A stretch of DNA of 64,000 bases from CAZEER01 sp964511215 (lineage in GTDB: Bacteria; Fidelibacterota; Marinisomatia; Marinisomatales; UBA1611): the NCBI GenBank assembly GCA_964511215.1, contig CAZEER010000002.1:1-64000 (forward strand). Direction: 5' to 3'. Positions within the stretch are counted from its first letter, which is position 1. Each line of letters begins with the position of its first letter. The notes under the pieces were generated by a model. That model was not told where the DNA came from. It ran no database searches and saw nothing but the letters and a program-made list of their open reading frames with translations. The translations under genes and the position numbers were made by a program. This document shows, piece by piece, positions 36,924 to 46,334 of this stretch.

Positions 36924-37797
36924 AATAAAAGTTACTATTCCAAAAAAACTGGTTCTGGGGACAGCTCAGTTTGGGAATGATTATGGAATCACTAATATTA
37001 ATGGGAAGCCCAATAAAAGTGAAGTTTTTAAAATAATTACAAGTGCATGGGAAAAAGGTGTACGGAAATTTGATACTGCGTCCTCTTATGGATCAGAATC
37101 CTTTATTGGTGAATTTATTGTTGCGAATGGTCTAGAAAATAATCAGCTAGATGTTTTAACAAAAATCCCCAGTATAAGTGATAAAAATGATTATAGGACA
37201 ATAATAAAAAAAAACATAGAAGATTCCTTAAAATATCTTAAGTGCAATATAGATGTATTATTTTTTCATAGTCCTAAAGATTCAAAGTTATTGTTGCACG
37301 ACCCTATATTTTTTGAAACATTATTGAATGAATATCCTATAACTAGTTTTGGTTCTTCGGTTTATGACCCAAGTCAGATACAAATGCTTTCGGATTGTAA
37401 ATTTGACTTAGCATTCCAATTTCCTTTTAATGTTTTGGATAGAAGATTTGAAGATATTAACATGTTTGAAGGGAAAAGATATGCCAGGTCGATTTTTCTT
37501 CAAGGTCTTCTCTTACCATCGAATCCTTTACGTGTTAGTGCCCCAAAAGAACTAATAAAGTTAAAAAAAGATTATGATCTTTTTTTGAAGAAACACAACT
37601 TTAATGCGATGAGTATTGCAATCCATTTTGTTATGAATAATACTTGTAATGACTATTTTTTAGTTGGTGTAGAATCAGTAACCCAGCTCGAGGAAATATT
37701 TAATTGTGAAATGCAAGAAATGAATTATGATAATAAGGTAAAATCCTTTATTTCTGAGATTGATAAAATTTGGCTTGATCCAAGAAAATGGTGCTAA
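36907..37797 (+). CDS. Aldo/keto reductase family protein
   Basis: This is a TIM-barrel oxidoreductase of about 296 residues, starting LVLGTAQFGNDYGITN, with KFDTASSYGSES and LKCNIDVLFFHSP. Such proteins are common in pseudaminic and legionaminic acid loci of environmental bacteria, where their step is not established. The start is a TTG at 36907 inside pseC. ATT at 36919 and ATA at 36925 are in-frame alternatives nearer the conserved region, and no ATG exists. The barrel catalytic residues seem partly changed (DTASSYGSE holds Asp and Tyr). Confidence 0.8.
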   Translation: MLNHIKIKVTIPKKLVLGTAQFGNDYGITNINGKPNKSEVFKIITSAWEKGVRKFDTASSYGSESFIGEFIVANGLENNQLDVLTKIPSISDKNDYRTIIKKNIEDSLKYLKCNIDVLFFHSPKDSKLLLHDPIFFETLLNEYPITSFGSSVYDPSQIQMLSDCKFDLAFQFPFNVLDRRFEDINMFEGKRYARSIFLQGLLLPSNPLRVSAPKELIKLKKDYDLFLKKHNFNAMSIAIHFVMNNTCNDYFLVGVESVTQLEEIFNCEMQEMNYDNKVKSFISEIDKIWLDPRKWC

Positions 37798-38381
37798 ATA
37801 ATAAAATTTCATTTGAAGTACATGATTTGGAATGTGAATTTAGAGCGTTGACTAAGGATGATATTTGCAAAGATTATATAAATGGTTTGAAGGAAGAAGA
37901 AGGAGGAGGATATATCCAGAATATTCCCTCTGGATTGAGTGTTGAGACTCAGAAAAAATATATTAAATCCATACTTTTAAGTAAGCATAATGCTATTAAT
38001 GGTATTTTCGTGGATGGGAAACTAGTGGGTACAGCTGGGATCCAAACTGATACTAATTTTAACAAAGTTATTGATAAGCCTTTAGTCTCAATTGCAACAA
38101 TCGGAATCTTAATTTTCAATAGTGAATATCGTGGACTAGGATTAGGAAGTATACTTGTTTGGGCATCAATAATCTTGGCAGATAATTGTATAGGAGTTCA
38201 GTGGTTTGGAGCAGCAATGGATAAGTGCAATTTAAAATCTTTAAGATCCTTTTTATCATGTGGTTTTAGAAAAATTCATGAAAGAGGTAATCACGTAAGA
38301 GTGTTGCTAGAATTTCAGGAATTAATTAAGCCCTGTTCTATAAAAAATATAACAATCAATGGTGAAAAATTAAATGAATAG
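37788..38381 (+). CDS. GNAT-family acetyltransferase
   Basis: This 197-residue protein has the GNAT fold: a GIFVDGKLVGTAGIQ strand pair and the acetyl-CoA loop FNSEYRGLGLGSILVWASI (R-G-L-G-L-G). It lies inside the nonulosonate module, so it may acetylate an amino group of the sugar precursor or product. A second GNAT protein of the PseH type is encoded at 40676. Confidence 0.8.
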   Translation: MVLNNKISFEVHDLECEFRALTKDDICKDYINGLKEEEGGGYIQNIPSGLSVETQKKYIKSILLSKHNAINGIFVDGKLVGTAGIQTDTNFNKVIDKPLVSIATIGILIFNSEYRGLGLGSILVWASIILADNCIGVQWFGAAMDKCNLKSLRSFLSCGFRKIHERGNHVRVLLEFQELIKPCSIKNITINGEKLNE

Positions 38382-38434
38382 CGGAAAATATATTTGTCAA
38401 GAGTAACCAACCAGATTATCAAAAAATTAATCTT

Positions 38435-40459
38435 ATGACTTTAGCTATTATTCAAGCCCGAGTTGGTTCCAGTCGTTTATGGGGAAAAGTATTAAAAAAA
38501 ATTGATGGTATTTCATTAATTGAGTTACTATTAAAACGCTTATCACAATCAGAAAAAGTTGATAAAATTATTGTGGCTACCAGCATAAATGTTGAAAATG
38601 ATTTATTATCAAAACTAGTAAAAGATCTAGGCTTTGATGTTTTTAGAGGTAGTGAGGAGGATGTCCTTGATAGATATTTTAATGCTGCAAAATTATTCAA
38701 TCCTTCAGCAATCATAAGAATAACGGGAGATTGCCCATTAATCGATCATTCAATAGTTGATTCAATGATTGAATGTTATTATGAAAATAAAGTTGATTAC
38801 TTAAGTAATATTGATCCTCCAACATACCCAGATGGTTTGGATATAGAAATATTTTCGTTTAAAGCTCTGAAAGTTGCATTTAATAATGCAACAAAACCAT
38901 ATGAAAGAGAACATGTAACCCCTTATATTCGAAAAAGTAAATCTCTAAAATTGTTGAACTTTTTTTATGAATCAGATCATTCACAAAAGAGGTGGACTGT
39001 TGATGATATGGACGACTTTGAGGTTGTGGAAAAAATTTTTAAACATTTTAATTATAATTATAATGTTTCTTGGACAGATGTATTACAACTTAGTACAACT
39101 AACCCTGAATATTTTTTTAAAAATAAATACTCACTTAGAAATCAAGGTTCAAAAATGAGTAAAGGAGAAAAGCTATATAAAAGGGCAAAAAAGATTATAC
39201 CTGGAGGCACAAGTTTATTGTCTAAGCGTCCTGAAATGTTTCTTCCTGATTTTTGGCCGACTTATTTTAGTAAAGCTAAGGGTGTTAATGTGTGGGATTT
39301 AGATTCTAAGAAATATATTGATATGTCTATAATGGGTATTGGTACTAACATTCTTGGGTATGGACATCTGGGTGTGGACAATGCAGTAAGGGAAGTAATA
39401 AATAAGGGTAACATGTCAACATTAAATTGTCCAGAAGAGGTCGAATTAGCAGAACGTTTAATTGCATTACACCCCTGGGCTGATATGGTGAGGTTCGCAC
39501 GTACAGGAGGAGAGGCTAATGCAATGGCTATTAGGATTGCTAGAGCAGCGTCAGGGAAAGACAAAGTTGCGGTATGTGGGTACCATGGATGGCATGACTG
39601 GTACCTAGCAGCAAACCTCAATGAAGATAATAACTTGGATGGACATTTGATTCCAGGGTTAATACCAAATGGTGTTCCTAAAGCCTTACAAGGTTCAGTA
39701 GTCCCATTTGAATATAATAACTTTAATAACTTAGAGGAAATTACGAATACAAATGATATTGGAATCATTAAAATGGAAGTGTCACGAACTATTGGTCCTG
39801 AGGCCGGCTTTTTGGAATCTGTTCGTAAACTAGCTGATGAAAAGAATATTATATTGATTTTTGACGAATGCACATCAGGTTTTAGAGAAACATTTGGTGG
39901 ATTACATAAAAAATTTAATGTAAATCCAGATATCATGATGTTGGGTAAAACGCTTGGTAATGGCTATGCAATTACTACTGTTTTAGGGAGAGAGGAAATA
40001 ATGAAGTACGCCCAAGATACCTTTATTAGTAGCACCTTTTGGACAGAGCGAATTGGTCCAGTAGCAGCACTACAGTCTCTTAAAGAAATGGAAAAAGAGA
40101 AATCTTGGGAAAAAATTACAAAAACTGGTGAGGTAATTGTTAAAAAATGGAAAGTACTTGCAAATAAATACCAACTCCCAATAACCATCACTGGTTTACC
40201 AGCTTTATCCTCTTTTACCTTCCCATTGAAAAATTGGCTTAAATATAAAACTTTTATAACCCAAGAAATGTTGAATAAAGGCTATTTAGCATCAAATAGT
40301 ATATATACCTCAATTGAGCATAAAAATGATATTATTGTTGAATATTTTAGTAACTTGGATCCTGTTTTTGGAATGATTGCGGATTGTGAAAATGGTCGAG
40401 ATATTGATGAATTATTAAAAGGGCCAATATGCCATGAGGGCTTTAAGAGGTTAAATTGA
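38435..40459 (+). CDS. Fused CMP-sugar synthetase-like and GSA-type aminotransferase
   Basis: This 674-residue fusion has an SpsF/PseF-like cytidylyltransferase at residues 1-235, with IIQARVGSSRLWGKVL, RITGDCPLID and YPDGLDIEIF. The second part, about 245-674, is a class III glutamate-1-semialdehyde-type PLP aminotransferase. It shows GGTSLLSKRPEMF, TGGEANAMAIRIAR, CGYHGWHDWY, IFDECTSGFR and Lys505 in MLGKTLGNG. The first part probably activates the nonulosonic acid with CMP. The aminotransferase role is unknown; it may install an extra amino group or act on the sugar tail. Such pairs occur in other marine loci. Confidence 0.85.
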   Translation: MTLAIIQARVGSSRLWGKVLKKIDGISLIELLLKRLSQSEKVDKIIVATSINVENDLLSKLVKDLGFDVFRGSEEDVLDRYFNAAKLFNPSAIIRITGDCPLIDHSIVDSMIECYYENKVDYLSNIDPPTYPDGLDIEIFSFKALKVAFNNATKPYEREHVTPYIRKSKSLKLLNFFYESDHSQKRWTVDDMDDFEVVEKIFKHFNYNYNVSWTDVLQLSTTNPEYFFKNKYSLRNQGSKMSKGEKLYKRAKKIIPGGTSLLSKRPEMFLPDFWPTYFSKAKGVNVWDLDSKKYIDMSIMGIGTNILGYGHLGVDNAVREVINKGNMSTLNCPEEVELAERLIALHPWADMVRFARTGGEANAMAIRIARAASGKDKVAVCGYHGWHDWYLAANLNEDNNLDGHLIPGLIPNGVPKALQGSVVPFEYNNFNNLEEITNTNDIGIIKMEVSRTIGPEAGFLESVRKLADEKNIILIFDECTSGFRETFGGLHKKFNVNPDIMMLGKTLGNGYAITTVLGREEIMKYAQDTFISSTFWTERIGPVAALQSLKEMEKEKSWEKITKTGEVIVKKWKVLANKYQLPITITGLPALSSFTFPLKNWLKYKTFITQEMLNKGYLASNSIYTSIEHKNDIIVEYFSNLDPVFGMIADCENGRDIDELLKGPICHEGFKRLN

Positions 40460-40662
40460 AAAAAAGAAAAAATAAAGATTTGCAATATTATCTAGATATT
40501 ATTGATCAAATTGAAAAGGTGAGGACAAAAAATAATGTCAATTGGATGGATCTACTCCGACTCGCATTTATTCATGCTCCAGATGAAGCAAAATTATTAA
40601 TGAAGAAAATTGATCATGACGATAATCAGATTTCGAGATTAGTAAAAAAGCTTTCAGAATAA
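40456..40662 (+). CDS. Small helical protein of nonulosonate module
   Basis: This 68-residue, highly charged protein is predicted helical (YYLDIIDQIEKVRTKNNVNW, ISRLVKKLSE) and has no signal peptide. It starts with a TTG overlapping the stop of the aminotransferase fusion, so it is probably translated by coupling. The conserved-looking NVNWMDLLRLAF core and its place in the operon argue that it is real. It could be a partner or cofactor subunit of the fusion protein; function is unknown. Confidence 0.65.
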   Translation: MKKRKNKDLQYYLDIIDQIEKVRTKNNVNWMDLLRLAFIHAPDEAKLLMKKIDHDDNQISRLVKKLSE

Positions 40663-40675
40663 TTTTATAGAATTA

Positions 40676-41167
40676 ATGATTAAGACTGATAATTCTTTTA
40701 AGCTCAGAAATGTATATAACTCAGATAAAAATCAATTATTTGAGTGGGCGAATGATATTGAAACAAGAAAGTGGTCTTTCCATTCTGAGGCTATTACGGT
40801 ATTAGAACATAAAAAATGGTTTAATAGTAAATATATTGATAAAAATGTGATATTATGGATATTTGAATACGAAAACACTTCTTCAGGGTTAGTGAGGTTA
40901 GAAAAATACAATGGGAAAGTTATTCTTCACTATCAAATAGCTCCAGAAATGAGAGGGAAAAAATTGGCGAGTGTTATGCTAGGGGAAGCATTAAAAAAAT
41001 TAAAAAAATGCTGGTTGGAAAATGAAGTGTATGCATTTACATATCCTGAGAATTTAGCATCAATTAAATCTTTGAAAAAAGCTGGCTTCAATCTCTTTAG
41101 TGATGATGGAGGCAAACATTGTTATCTTTATAGATGGAGTAACAAGATTAAAATAGAACAAAAATGA
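40676..41167 (+). CDS. GNAT acetyltransferase, PseH-like
   Basis: This 163-residue GNAT protein has LRNVYNSDKNQLFEWAND and an acetyl-CoA loop APEMRGKKLASVML. This pattern matches the acetyltransferase (PseH) that is often fused to the C-terminus of PseG. Here it stands alone, and no PseG part is attached. It likely acetylates the 4-amino group of the pseudaminic precursor. It overlaps pseI by ATGA. Confidence 0.82.
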   Translation: MIKTDNSFKLRNVYNSDKNQLFEWANDIETRKWSFHSEAITVLEHKKWFNSKYIDKNVILWIFEYENTSSGLVRLEKYNGKVILHYQIAPEMRGKKLASVMLGEALKKLKKCWLENEVYAFTYPENLASIKSLKKAGFNLFSDDGGKHCYLYRWSNKIKIEQK

Positions 41168-42210
41168 TACACATTGGTAATCAAAAAATAGGTCTAGATC
41201 AGAAACCTTTTGTGATAGCGGAAATGTCAGGGAATCATAATCAATCATTGGAAAAAGCTTTGAAAATTACCGAGGCAATAGCTAGGTGTGGAGCAGATGC
41301 AATCAAACTTCAAACTTATACTGCAGATACATTGACGCTTGATATAAAAGAGAATGAATTTCTAATAAAAGATGAAAAAAGTATTTGGAAAGGAAAGGCG
41401 CTATATGATTTATATAAGGGTGCCTACACACCGTGGGATTGGCATGAGCCTATTATGCATAAAGCAAATGATCTTGGTCTAATGTGTTTTAGTACTCCAT
41501 TTGATGAAACAGCAGTAGATTTTCTTGAGGATTTAAACGTTCCGGCCTACAAAATTTCATCTTTTGAAAATATACATTTACCCTTAATTAAAAAAGTTGT
41601 TTCAACAGGAAAACCTATTATTATATCAACTGGTATGGCTAGTCTTTCTGATATTGAAGAAATAACAAATATTTTAAAATATGGTTCAATTGATAACTTT
41701 GTATTATTGAAATGTTCAAGTACATATCCTGCTGCCACTAAAGACAGCAATGTAATTACTATACCCTATATGCGAAAACTATTTTCATGTGAGGTTGGTT
41801 TATCAGATCATACTTTAGGTCTTGGTGCTTCTATAGCTGCTATAGCTCATGGTGCGACTGTAATTGAAAAACACTTTACCTTATCAAGAGATGATGGAGG
41901 TGTAGATGCTGCTTTTTCAATGGAGCCTGAAGAAATGAAACAATTAATTACTGAATTAAATCGTGCTTGGGAGTCTCTTGGTGATGTTAATTTTGGTCCA
42001 ACAGAAAATGAAAAAAACTCACTGCAGTTTCGACGATCCTTGTACATTTCAGAGGATATAAAAAATGGTGAACTACTAAATGAAAAAAACCTAAGAATAA
42101 TTAGGCCGGGTTTAGGTCTCCATCCAAAGTTTTTTGATATTATTTTGGGTATGAAGGTAAACCGTGATGTGAAGAAAGGAACCCCAGTTAGTTGGGATTT
42201 AATCAGGTAA
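41164..42210 (+). CDS. pseI: Pseudaminic acid synthase (NeuB family)
   Basis: This 348-residue enzyme condenses a 6-deoxy-diacetamido-hexose with phosphoenolpyruvate to give a nine-carbon nonulosonic acid. It has FVIAEMSGNHNQ, ADAIKLQTYTADT, AYTPWDWHEPI (typical of PseI rather than NeuB/LegI), FSTPFDETAVDFLE and a C-terminal SAF antifreeze-like domain (LRIIRPGLGLHPK). It completes the nonulosonate module. The adjoining genes imply pseudaminic acid or a close isomer. Confidence 0.92.
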   Translation: MIHIGNQKIGLDQKPFVIAEMSGNHNQSLEKALKITEAIARCGADAIKLQTYTADTLTLDIKENEFLIKDEKSIWKGKALYDLYKGAYTPWDWHEPIMHKANDLGLMCFSTPFDETAVDFLEDLNVPAYKISSFENIHLPLIKKVVSTGKPIIISTGMASLSDIEEITNILKYGSIDNFVLLKCSSTYPAATKDSNVITIPYMRKLFSCEVGLSDHTLGLGASIAAIAHGATVIEKHFTLSRDDGGVDAAFSMEPEEMKQLITELNRAWESLGDVNFGPTENEKNSLQFRRSLYISEDIKNGELLNEKNLRIIRPGLGLHPKFFDIILGMKVNRDVKKGTPVSWDLIR

Positions 42211-42263
42211 TATAATATAAATACATTTATAACTTTATTTAATGGATTCAGATTACTATAGAT

Positions 42264-43505
42264 ATGAAACCAAAATTATCGGCTAAAGCAAACAAGTTCA
42301 AAAGATCAATTTCACCGGTAAGACAAATAATGAGCTATGCAGATCCTAACTATGTGAAAAGTATCGGAATAAATCCAGATCATTTAATTTCATTTGCTGG
42401 TGGCTGGGTAAACCATAAAGGTCCAAAAGAGTTACAAAGAGCTTATGAAGAAATTACTGTAAATAGTGAATTATTTCATCAATCTGGTGGTTATCCTCCT
42501 ACACTAGGAAATCTTGAGTTCAAAAAAGCTGTTATTGATTTCGAAAAATGCATATATGGCATGGATGATCTTGATGAAAATCAAATTGCTGTTGGGTTAG
42601 GATCTACACAACTGGCTATGGATTTATTAGAAGTTATTCTTAATCCTGGTGACAAGATTCTATTACTAGATCCATCATACTGTAATTACCCCACTCAAGT
42701 CATTACCGGTATTTTAGATGCAAGCATTTTACGTTTTCCTGTGTTAGATAATAGTACTTGGGAATATTTACCAGATACCATAATAAATCAATTCCATGAA
42801 TTTATACTAGAAAACAGACCAAAAATGATATTGTTAATATCGCCAGATAATCCTACTTCAAAAGTATTATCTAATAAATTTGTTACTGCTGCACTAGAAG
42901 CTGCAATTGAAATTGGTAGTTTTCTTGTTATTGATTTTGCTTATAAGGAAATTGTTTTTGATGAAGCATATCCTAAATACTACTCGTGGGGACCAAATGA
43001 TAATTTTATTTCCTTAAGATCTAACTCTAAGTGGTGTCGTGGGTTAGGTCGTCGATTGGGGTGGGTGGAAGCACCTGATTATGTGGTTGAATCAATGGAA
43101 TCTATTCAGAATTCTACAATATTGTGCCCAGACATGTTGCACCAGATGGCAATGACCAGCTATATCAAAACAGCTATAAACAATAATACATTGCTGACCT
43201 ATATCAAGGATATTAATAAACAGTATCAAACTGCCGCTAGACAAACTGTAGCGTCTATTAACAAAAACCTTGGTTTGCCTATATTAGAACCAGAAGGTGG
43301 TTTGTATACATGTATGAAAGTTAGTTGTGATGGCGGGAAGTTTGTTGATGATATGTTGAAAAATACTGGAGTATTATTTATACCTGGCTGGGGTTTTGGT
43401 AGATCAGTTAAGAATGCAGTAAGGATTTCATATGGCCCCCTAGTTAATGACATTGAAAAAATCAGTGTTGGTTTTAAAAGAGTTGCAGACTATTTAAACA
43501 AATGA
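42264..43505 (+). CDS. Class I/II PLP-dependent aminotransferase
   Basis: This 413-residue fold-type I aminotransferase has YPPTLGNLEFKKAV, LLDPSYCNYP, LISPDNPTSK and Lys256 in SNSKWCRGLGRRLGW. The lysine and arginine spacing fits the aspartate-aminotransferase family. It overlaps by ATGA with a 2-hydroxyacid dehydrogenase. The pair could convert an amino acid to a 2-keto acid and then a 2-hydroxy acid, which would be loaded on the acyl carrier protein encoded next. The amino acid substrate is unknown. Confidence 0.87.
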   Translation: MKPKLSAKANKFKRSISPVRQIMSYADPNYVKSIGINPDHLISFAGGWVNHKGPKELQRAYEEITVNSELFHQSGGYPPTLGNLEFKKAVIDFEKCIYGMDDLDENQIAVGLGSTQLAMDLLEVILNPGDKILLLDPSYCNYPTQVITGILDASILRFPVLDNSTWEYLPDTIINQFHEFILENRPKMILLISPDNPTSKVLSNKFVTAALEAAIEIGSFLVIDFAYKEIVFDEAYPKYYSWGPNDNFISLRSNSKWCRGLGRRLGWVEAPDYVVESMESIQNSTILCPDMLHQMAMTSYIKTAINNNTLLTYIKDINKQYQTAARQTVASINKNLGLPILEPEGGLYTCMKVSCDGGKFVDDMLKNTGVLFIPGWGFGRSVKNAVRISYGPLVNDIEKISVGFKRVADYLNK

Positions 43506-44434
43506 GAAAAGTGTTAATAACTCGTCGGTTACCAAATATAGCAGAAAATATTCTTTCTAATAGCTTCGAGGTTAATCAAATAAAAGAGAATAAGCCGTTG
43601 AATCGTGAAAAATTAATCAGTGCAGTGCAAAAATATGATGCAATTTTGAGTACAGTGACCGAAAAATTTGATAGAACTGTATTATCAAAGAGTAAAAGAC
43701 TAAAGGTTATTTCAAATTATGCAGTTGGTCTAGATAACATTGACCGTGGCTTTGCTCAATCATTAGGTATAACAACATATAATACTCCAGATTCAGTAAC
43801 GAATAGTACTGCTGATCATACTTTGGCTTTATTATTATCATTGATTAGAATGATTCCTGCTGCGATGAAGTATGTGAAAAATGATAAATGGGAAATGTGG
43901 GATCCTGAAATATTTTTAGGAGAAGAATTAACAGGTAAGACATTAGGGATAATTGGTTTTGGTAAAATTGGACAGGCTGTAGCGCGCAGGGCTATAGGGT
44001 TCGGGTTAAAAATAGTTTACAATAATCATTCAATAAAAAATGTAGATCCTGCAATTCAACCATTTGTTAAGTCTTTAAAATTTAATGAAGTACTGCAAAG
44101 TGCAGATTATCTATCCTTGCACTTGCCTTTAACACATAAGACAAAAGAAATAATAAATAAGACAACGATTATGAAAATGAAAAAAAAGCCGATACTCATT
44201 AATATGGCTAGAGGAGACATTGTTAAAACAGATGATTTAGTTGAAGCTTTGAAATCCGGAAAAATTAGAGGCGCTGGACTTGATGTAACTTCTCCGGAAC
44301 CGCTTTCTGGTGATAATCCATTATGTCATCTAAACAATTGCATTGTAGTTCCCCACATAGGGACAGCTACTCAAGAATGCCGTAATAATATGGCGCGGTT
44401 AGCTGCTCAGAATATAATTAACCACTTTTATTAA
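43502..44434 (+). CDS. D-2-hydroxyacid dehydrogenase
   Basis: This 310-residue NAD-dependent dehydrogenase is of the phosphoglycerate/glyoxylate-reductase type. It has ISNYAVGLDNID, the Rossmann motif LGIIGFGKIGQAVA, NMARGDIVKTDDLVEAL (catalytic Arg), a Glu in SPEPLSGDNPL and the catalytic His in VPHIGTAT. It most likely reduces a 2-keto acid to a D-2-hydroxy acid. It sits between the aminotransferase and the acyl carrier protein. Confidence 0.9.
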   Translation: MRKVLITRRLPNIAENILSNSFEVNQIKENKPLNREKLISAVQKYDAILSTVTEKFDRTVLSKSKRLKVISNYAVGLDNIDRGFAQSLGITTYNTPDSVTNSTADHTLALLLSLIRMIPAAMKYVKNDKWEMWDPEIFLGEELTGKTLGIIGFGKIGQAVARRAIGFGLKIVYNNHSIKNVDPAIQPFVKSLKFNEVLQSADYLSLHLPLTHKTKEIINKTTIMKMKKKPILINMARGDIVKTDDLVEALKSGKIRGAGLDVTSPEPLSGDNPLCHLNNCIVVPHIGTATQECRNNMARLAAQNIINHFY

Positions 44435-44444
44435 GATTAGCATT

Positions 44445-44702
44445 ATGAATGATGAACAGATTATTAAAAAATTGTCTGATATTTTTATTGATACTTTAGA
44501 TGTTACAAAATTTGAATTGAGTATAACAATGGATGAAATCCCTGAATGGGACTCATTGAAACATCTTCAGTTACTTTCATCCATTGAAGAGACTTTTGGA
44601 ATTGAAATACAATTTGAAGATGCATTAGAAATGATTTCAGTGAAATCAATAATGAGTAAAATAAAAAAGTATGTTGCGAAAGGTAAAAGTAATGATTTAT
44701 AA
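44445..44702 (+). CDS. Acyl carrier protein
   Basis: This 85-residue acyl carrier protein has the phosphopantetheine attachment site Ser37 in EWDSLKHLQLLSSIEETFGI. It is a dedicated carrier within a sugar locus rather than the fatty-acid ACP, judging from neighbours. The following AMP ligase gene begins 11 bases before its stop. It probably carries the hydroxyacyl group for transfer to an amino sugar. Confidence 0.9.
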   Translation: MNDEQIIKKLSDIFIDTLDVTKFELSITMDEIPEWDSLKHLQLLSSIEETFGIEIQFEDALEMISVKSIMSKIKKYVAKGKSNDL

Positions 44703-46299
44703 AAATTTTTTGCTACCGCATCAGTTGATTAAGAATGATATTAATATACTTTACAAAAATATAGGAGAACTTTATGCTACAAAAGCAAATGAAACGCCAG
44801 ATAAAATATTTCTTATATGCCCAGGAAAACAAAAGGATACATTTTCATATAATAGTTTTAAGAATAAATATCTATTAGTTGCAAAGTATTTAACTCAGTT
44901 AGGGTTAACTAAAGGAAATCGATTCAATCTTATTTTCTCCAATTCACCTGAATTTTTATTATTTTATTTTGCTGGTTTGACCCTTGGTATTACGGTAGTT
45001 CCAATTAATCCAGATATTGCCCCTGAAGAAATGAAATATGTTATTGAGAATAGTCAATCAAAAGCTGTATTCTATCAATCAGAGTTGCATTTTAAAATAG
45101 AACAAATAATGAATAGTATTTCATCTAACGTTATCGTAAAAGCCATGCAACATATACCTGATTTTGAACCTTTAAAATTAAGTGATTTAGATGTTAAGAA
45201 ATTATCTATCCCAGAAATAGAATTAATAGATGAAGCTGTTATTATTTATACATCAGGCACTTCAGGTAATCCTAAAGGTGTGGTTTTATCACATTTAAAC
45301 CTGTTAGCTGATGCAAAAGCGATCTCAGAGTGGTTTCAATTCTCTACGGAGACTCGCACTTTATGCATCCTACCACTTTTTCATAATAATGGGCAAATAA
45401 CAACTTTTCTGGCGCCCCTTTATGCAGGTGGATCAACTGTAATTGTCAAAGGCAAAGCCAGCTTGATATCTTTCTGGGGTTTAGTTGAAAAATATAAAGC
45501 TTCTTGGACAAGTGTAATGGCATCGATCCTTTCTATTTTATTAAGCCTTCCAATAAAGAGAAAAGATAAAACACTTCAAGGTATTCTTTGTGGAGGACAA
45601 AAATTAACAAAAACAGCACAAGAAAAATTCGAAAGTAGGTTTGGAGTACCAATTTTTGAAGGTTATGGGCTTACTGAAACAACATCATTTTCATGCATAA
45701 ATAACTATCCTGAAAAAAAAAGGAAAATTGGTTCGATTGGAAAACCATTGCCAATAAATGAAATGAATATATTAGATAAAAATGGGAAAGAATTAGGGCC
45801 GAATATTGAAGGAGAAATATGCATACGTGGTTACAATGTAGCTTGTGAATACCTTGGTTTAATTGAGAAGAATAAGGAATCCTTTTCTAATGGTTGGTTT
45901 CACAGTGGTGATTATGGCAGGAAAGATGAGGATGGTTATTTTTATTTTCACGGAAGGAAAGATTCTCTAATTATTAAAGGAGGTGAAAATATATATCCCG
46001 CTGAATTGGAGAATGTTATATATAAACATCCCGCTGTTGCCGAGTGTGCAGTAATAGGAGTACCGGATCAATTATTAGGTGAGGATATCTGTGCTTTTGT
46101 TAAGTTTAATGAGAATACACGCGTTTCTAAACAAGAATTAAAAGATTTTTGTAAAGATAAAATAGCTGCTTATAAGCAGGCAAAAAGTATTATTATTATT
46201 GATGAATTAACAGATTTAGATGAAATACCAAAAGGTCCAACTAAAAAAATTCTTTACAGAAAACTTCAAAAATATTATACCAATAAGACTGAAATATAA
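44692..46299 (+). CDS. AMP-dependent acyl ligase
   Basis: This 535-residue adenylate-forming enzyme has the core motif IIYTSGTSGNPKGVVLSH, FEGYGLTETT, the WFHSGDYGRKDEDGYFYF hinge region and the C-terminal PKGPTKKILYR catalytic lysine. ATG at 44692 is preferred to 44671, which would begin inside the carrier gene. It should activate a carboxylic acid as an adenylate and load it onto the adjacent acyl carrier protein. Confidence 0.9.
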   Translation: MIYKNFLLPHQLIKNDINILYKNIGELYATKANETPDKIFLICPGKQKDTFSYNSFKNKYLLVAKYLTQLGLTKGNRFNLIFSNSPEFLLFYFAGLTLGITVVPINPDIAPEEMKYVIENSQSKAVFYQSELHFKIEQIMNSISSNVIVKAMQHIPDFEPLKLSDLDVKKLSIPEIELIDEAVIIYTSGTSGNPKGVVLSHLNLLADAKAISEWFQFSTETRTLCILPLFHNNGQITTFLAPLYAGGSTVIVKGKASLISFWGLVEKYKASWTSVMASILSILLSLPIKRKDKTLQGILCGGQKLTKTAQEKFESRFGVPIFEGYGLTETTSFSCINNYPEKKRKIGSIGKPLPINEMNILDKNGKELGPNIEGEICIRGYNVACEYLGLIEKNKESFSNGWFHSGDYGRKDEDGYFYFHGRKDSLIIKGGENIYPAELENVIYKHPAVAECAVIGVPDQLLGEDICAFVKFNENTRVSKQELKDFCKDKIAAYKQAKSIIIIDELTDLDEIPKGPTKKILYRKLQKYYTNKTEI

Positions 46300-46334
46300 T
46301 TGTCTGAACGAAAAAATATTAAACTAAAAAATAA

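Noticed and set aside
39262..39936. Long minus-strand open frame (224 codons) inside the aminotransferase fusion
   Set aside because: It is antisense to well-conserved aminotransferase sequence and has no protein-like motifs of its own.
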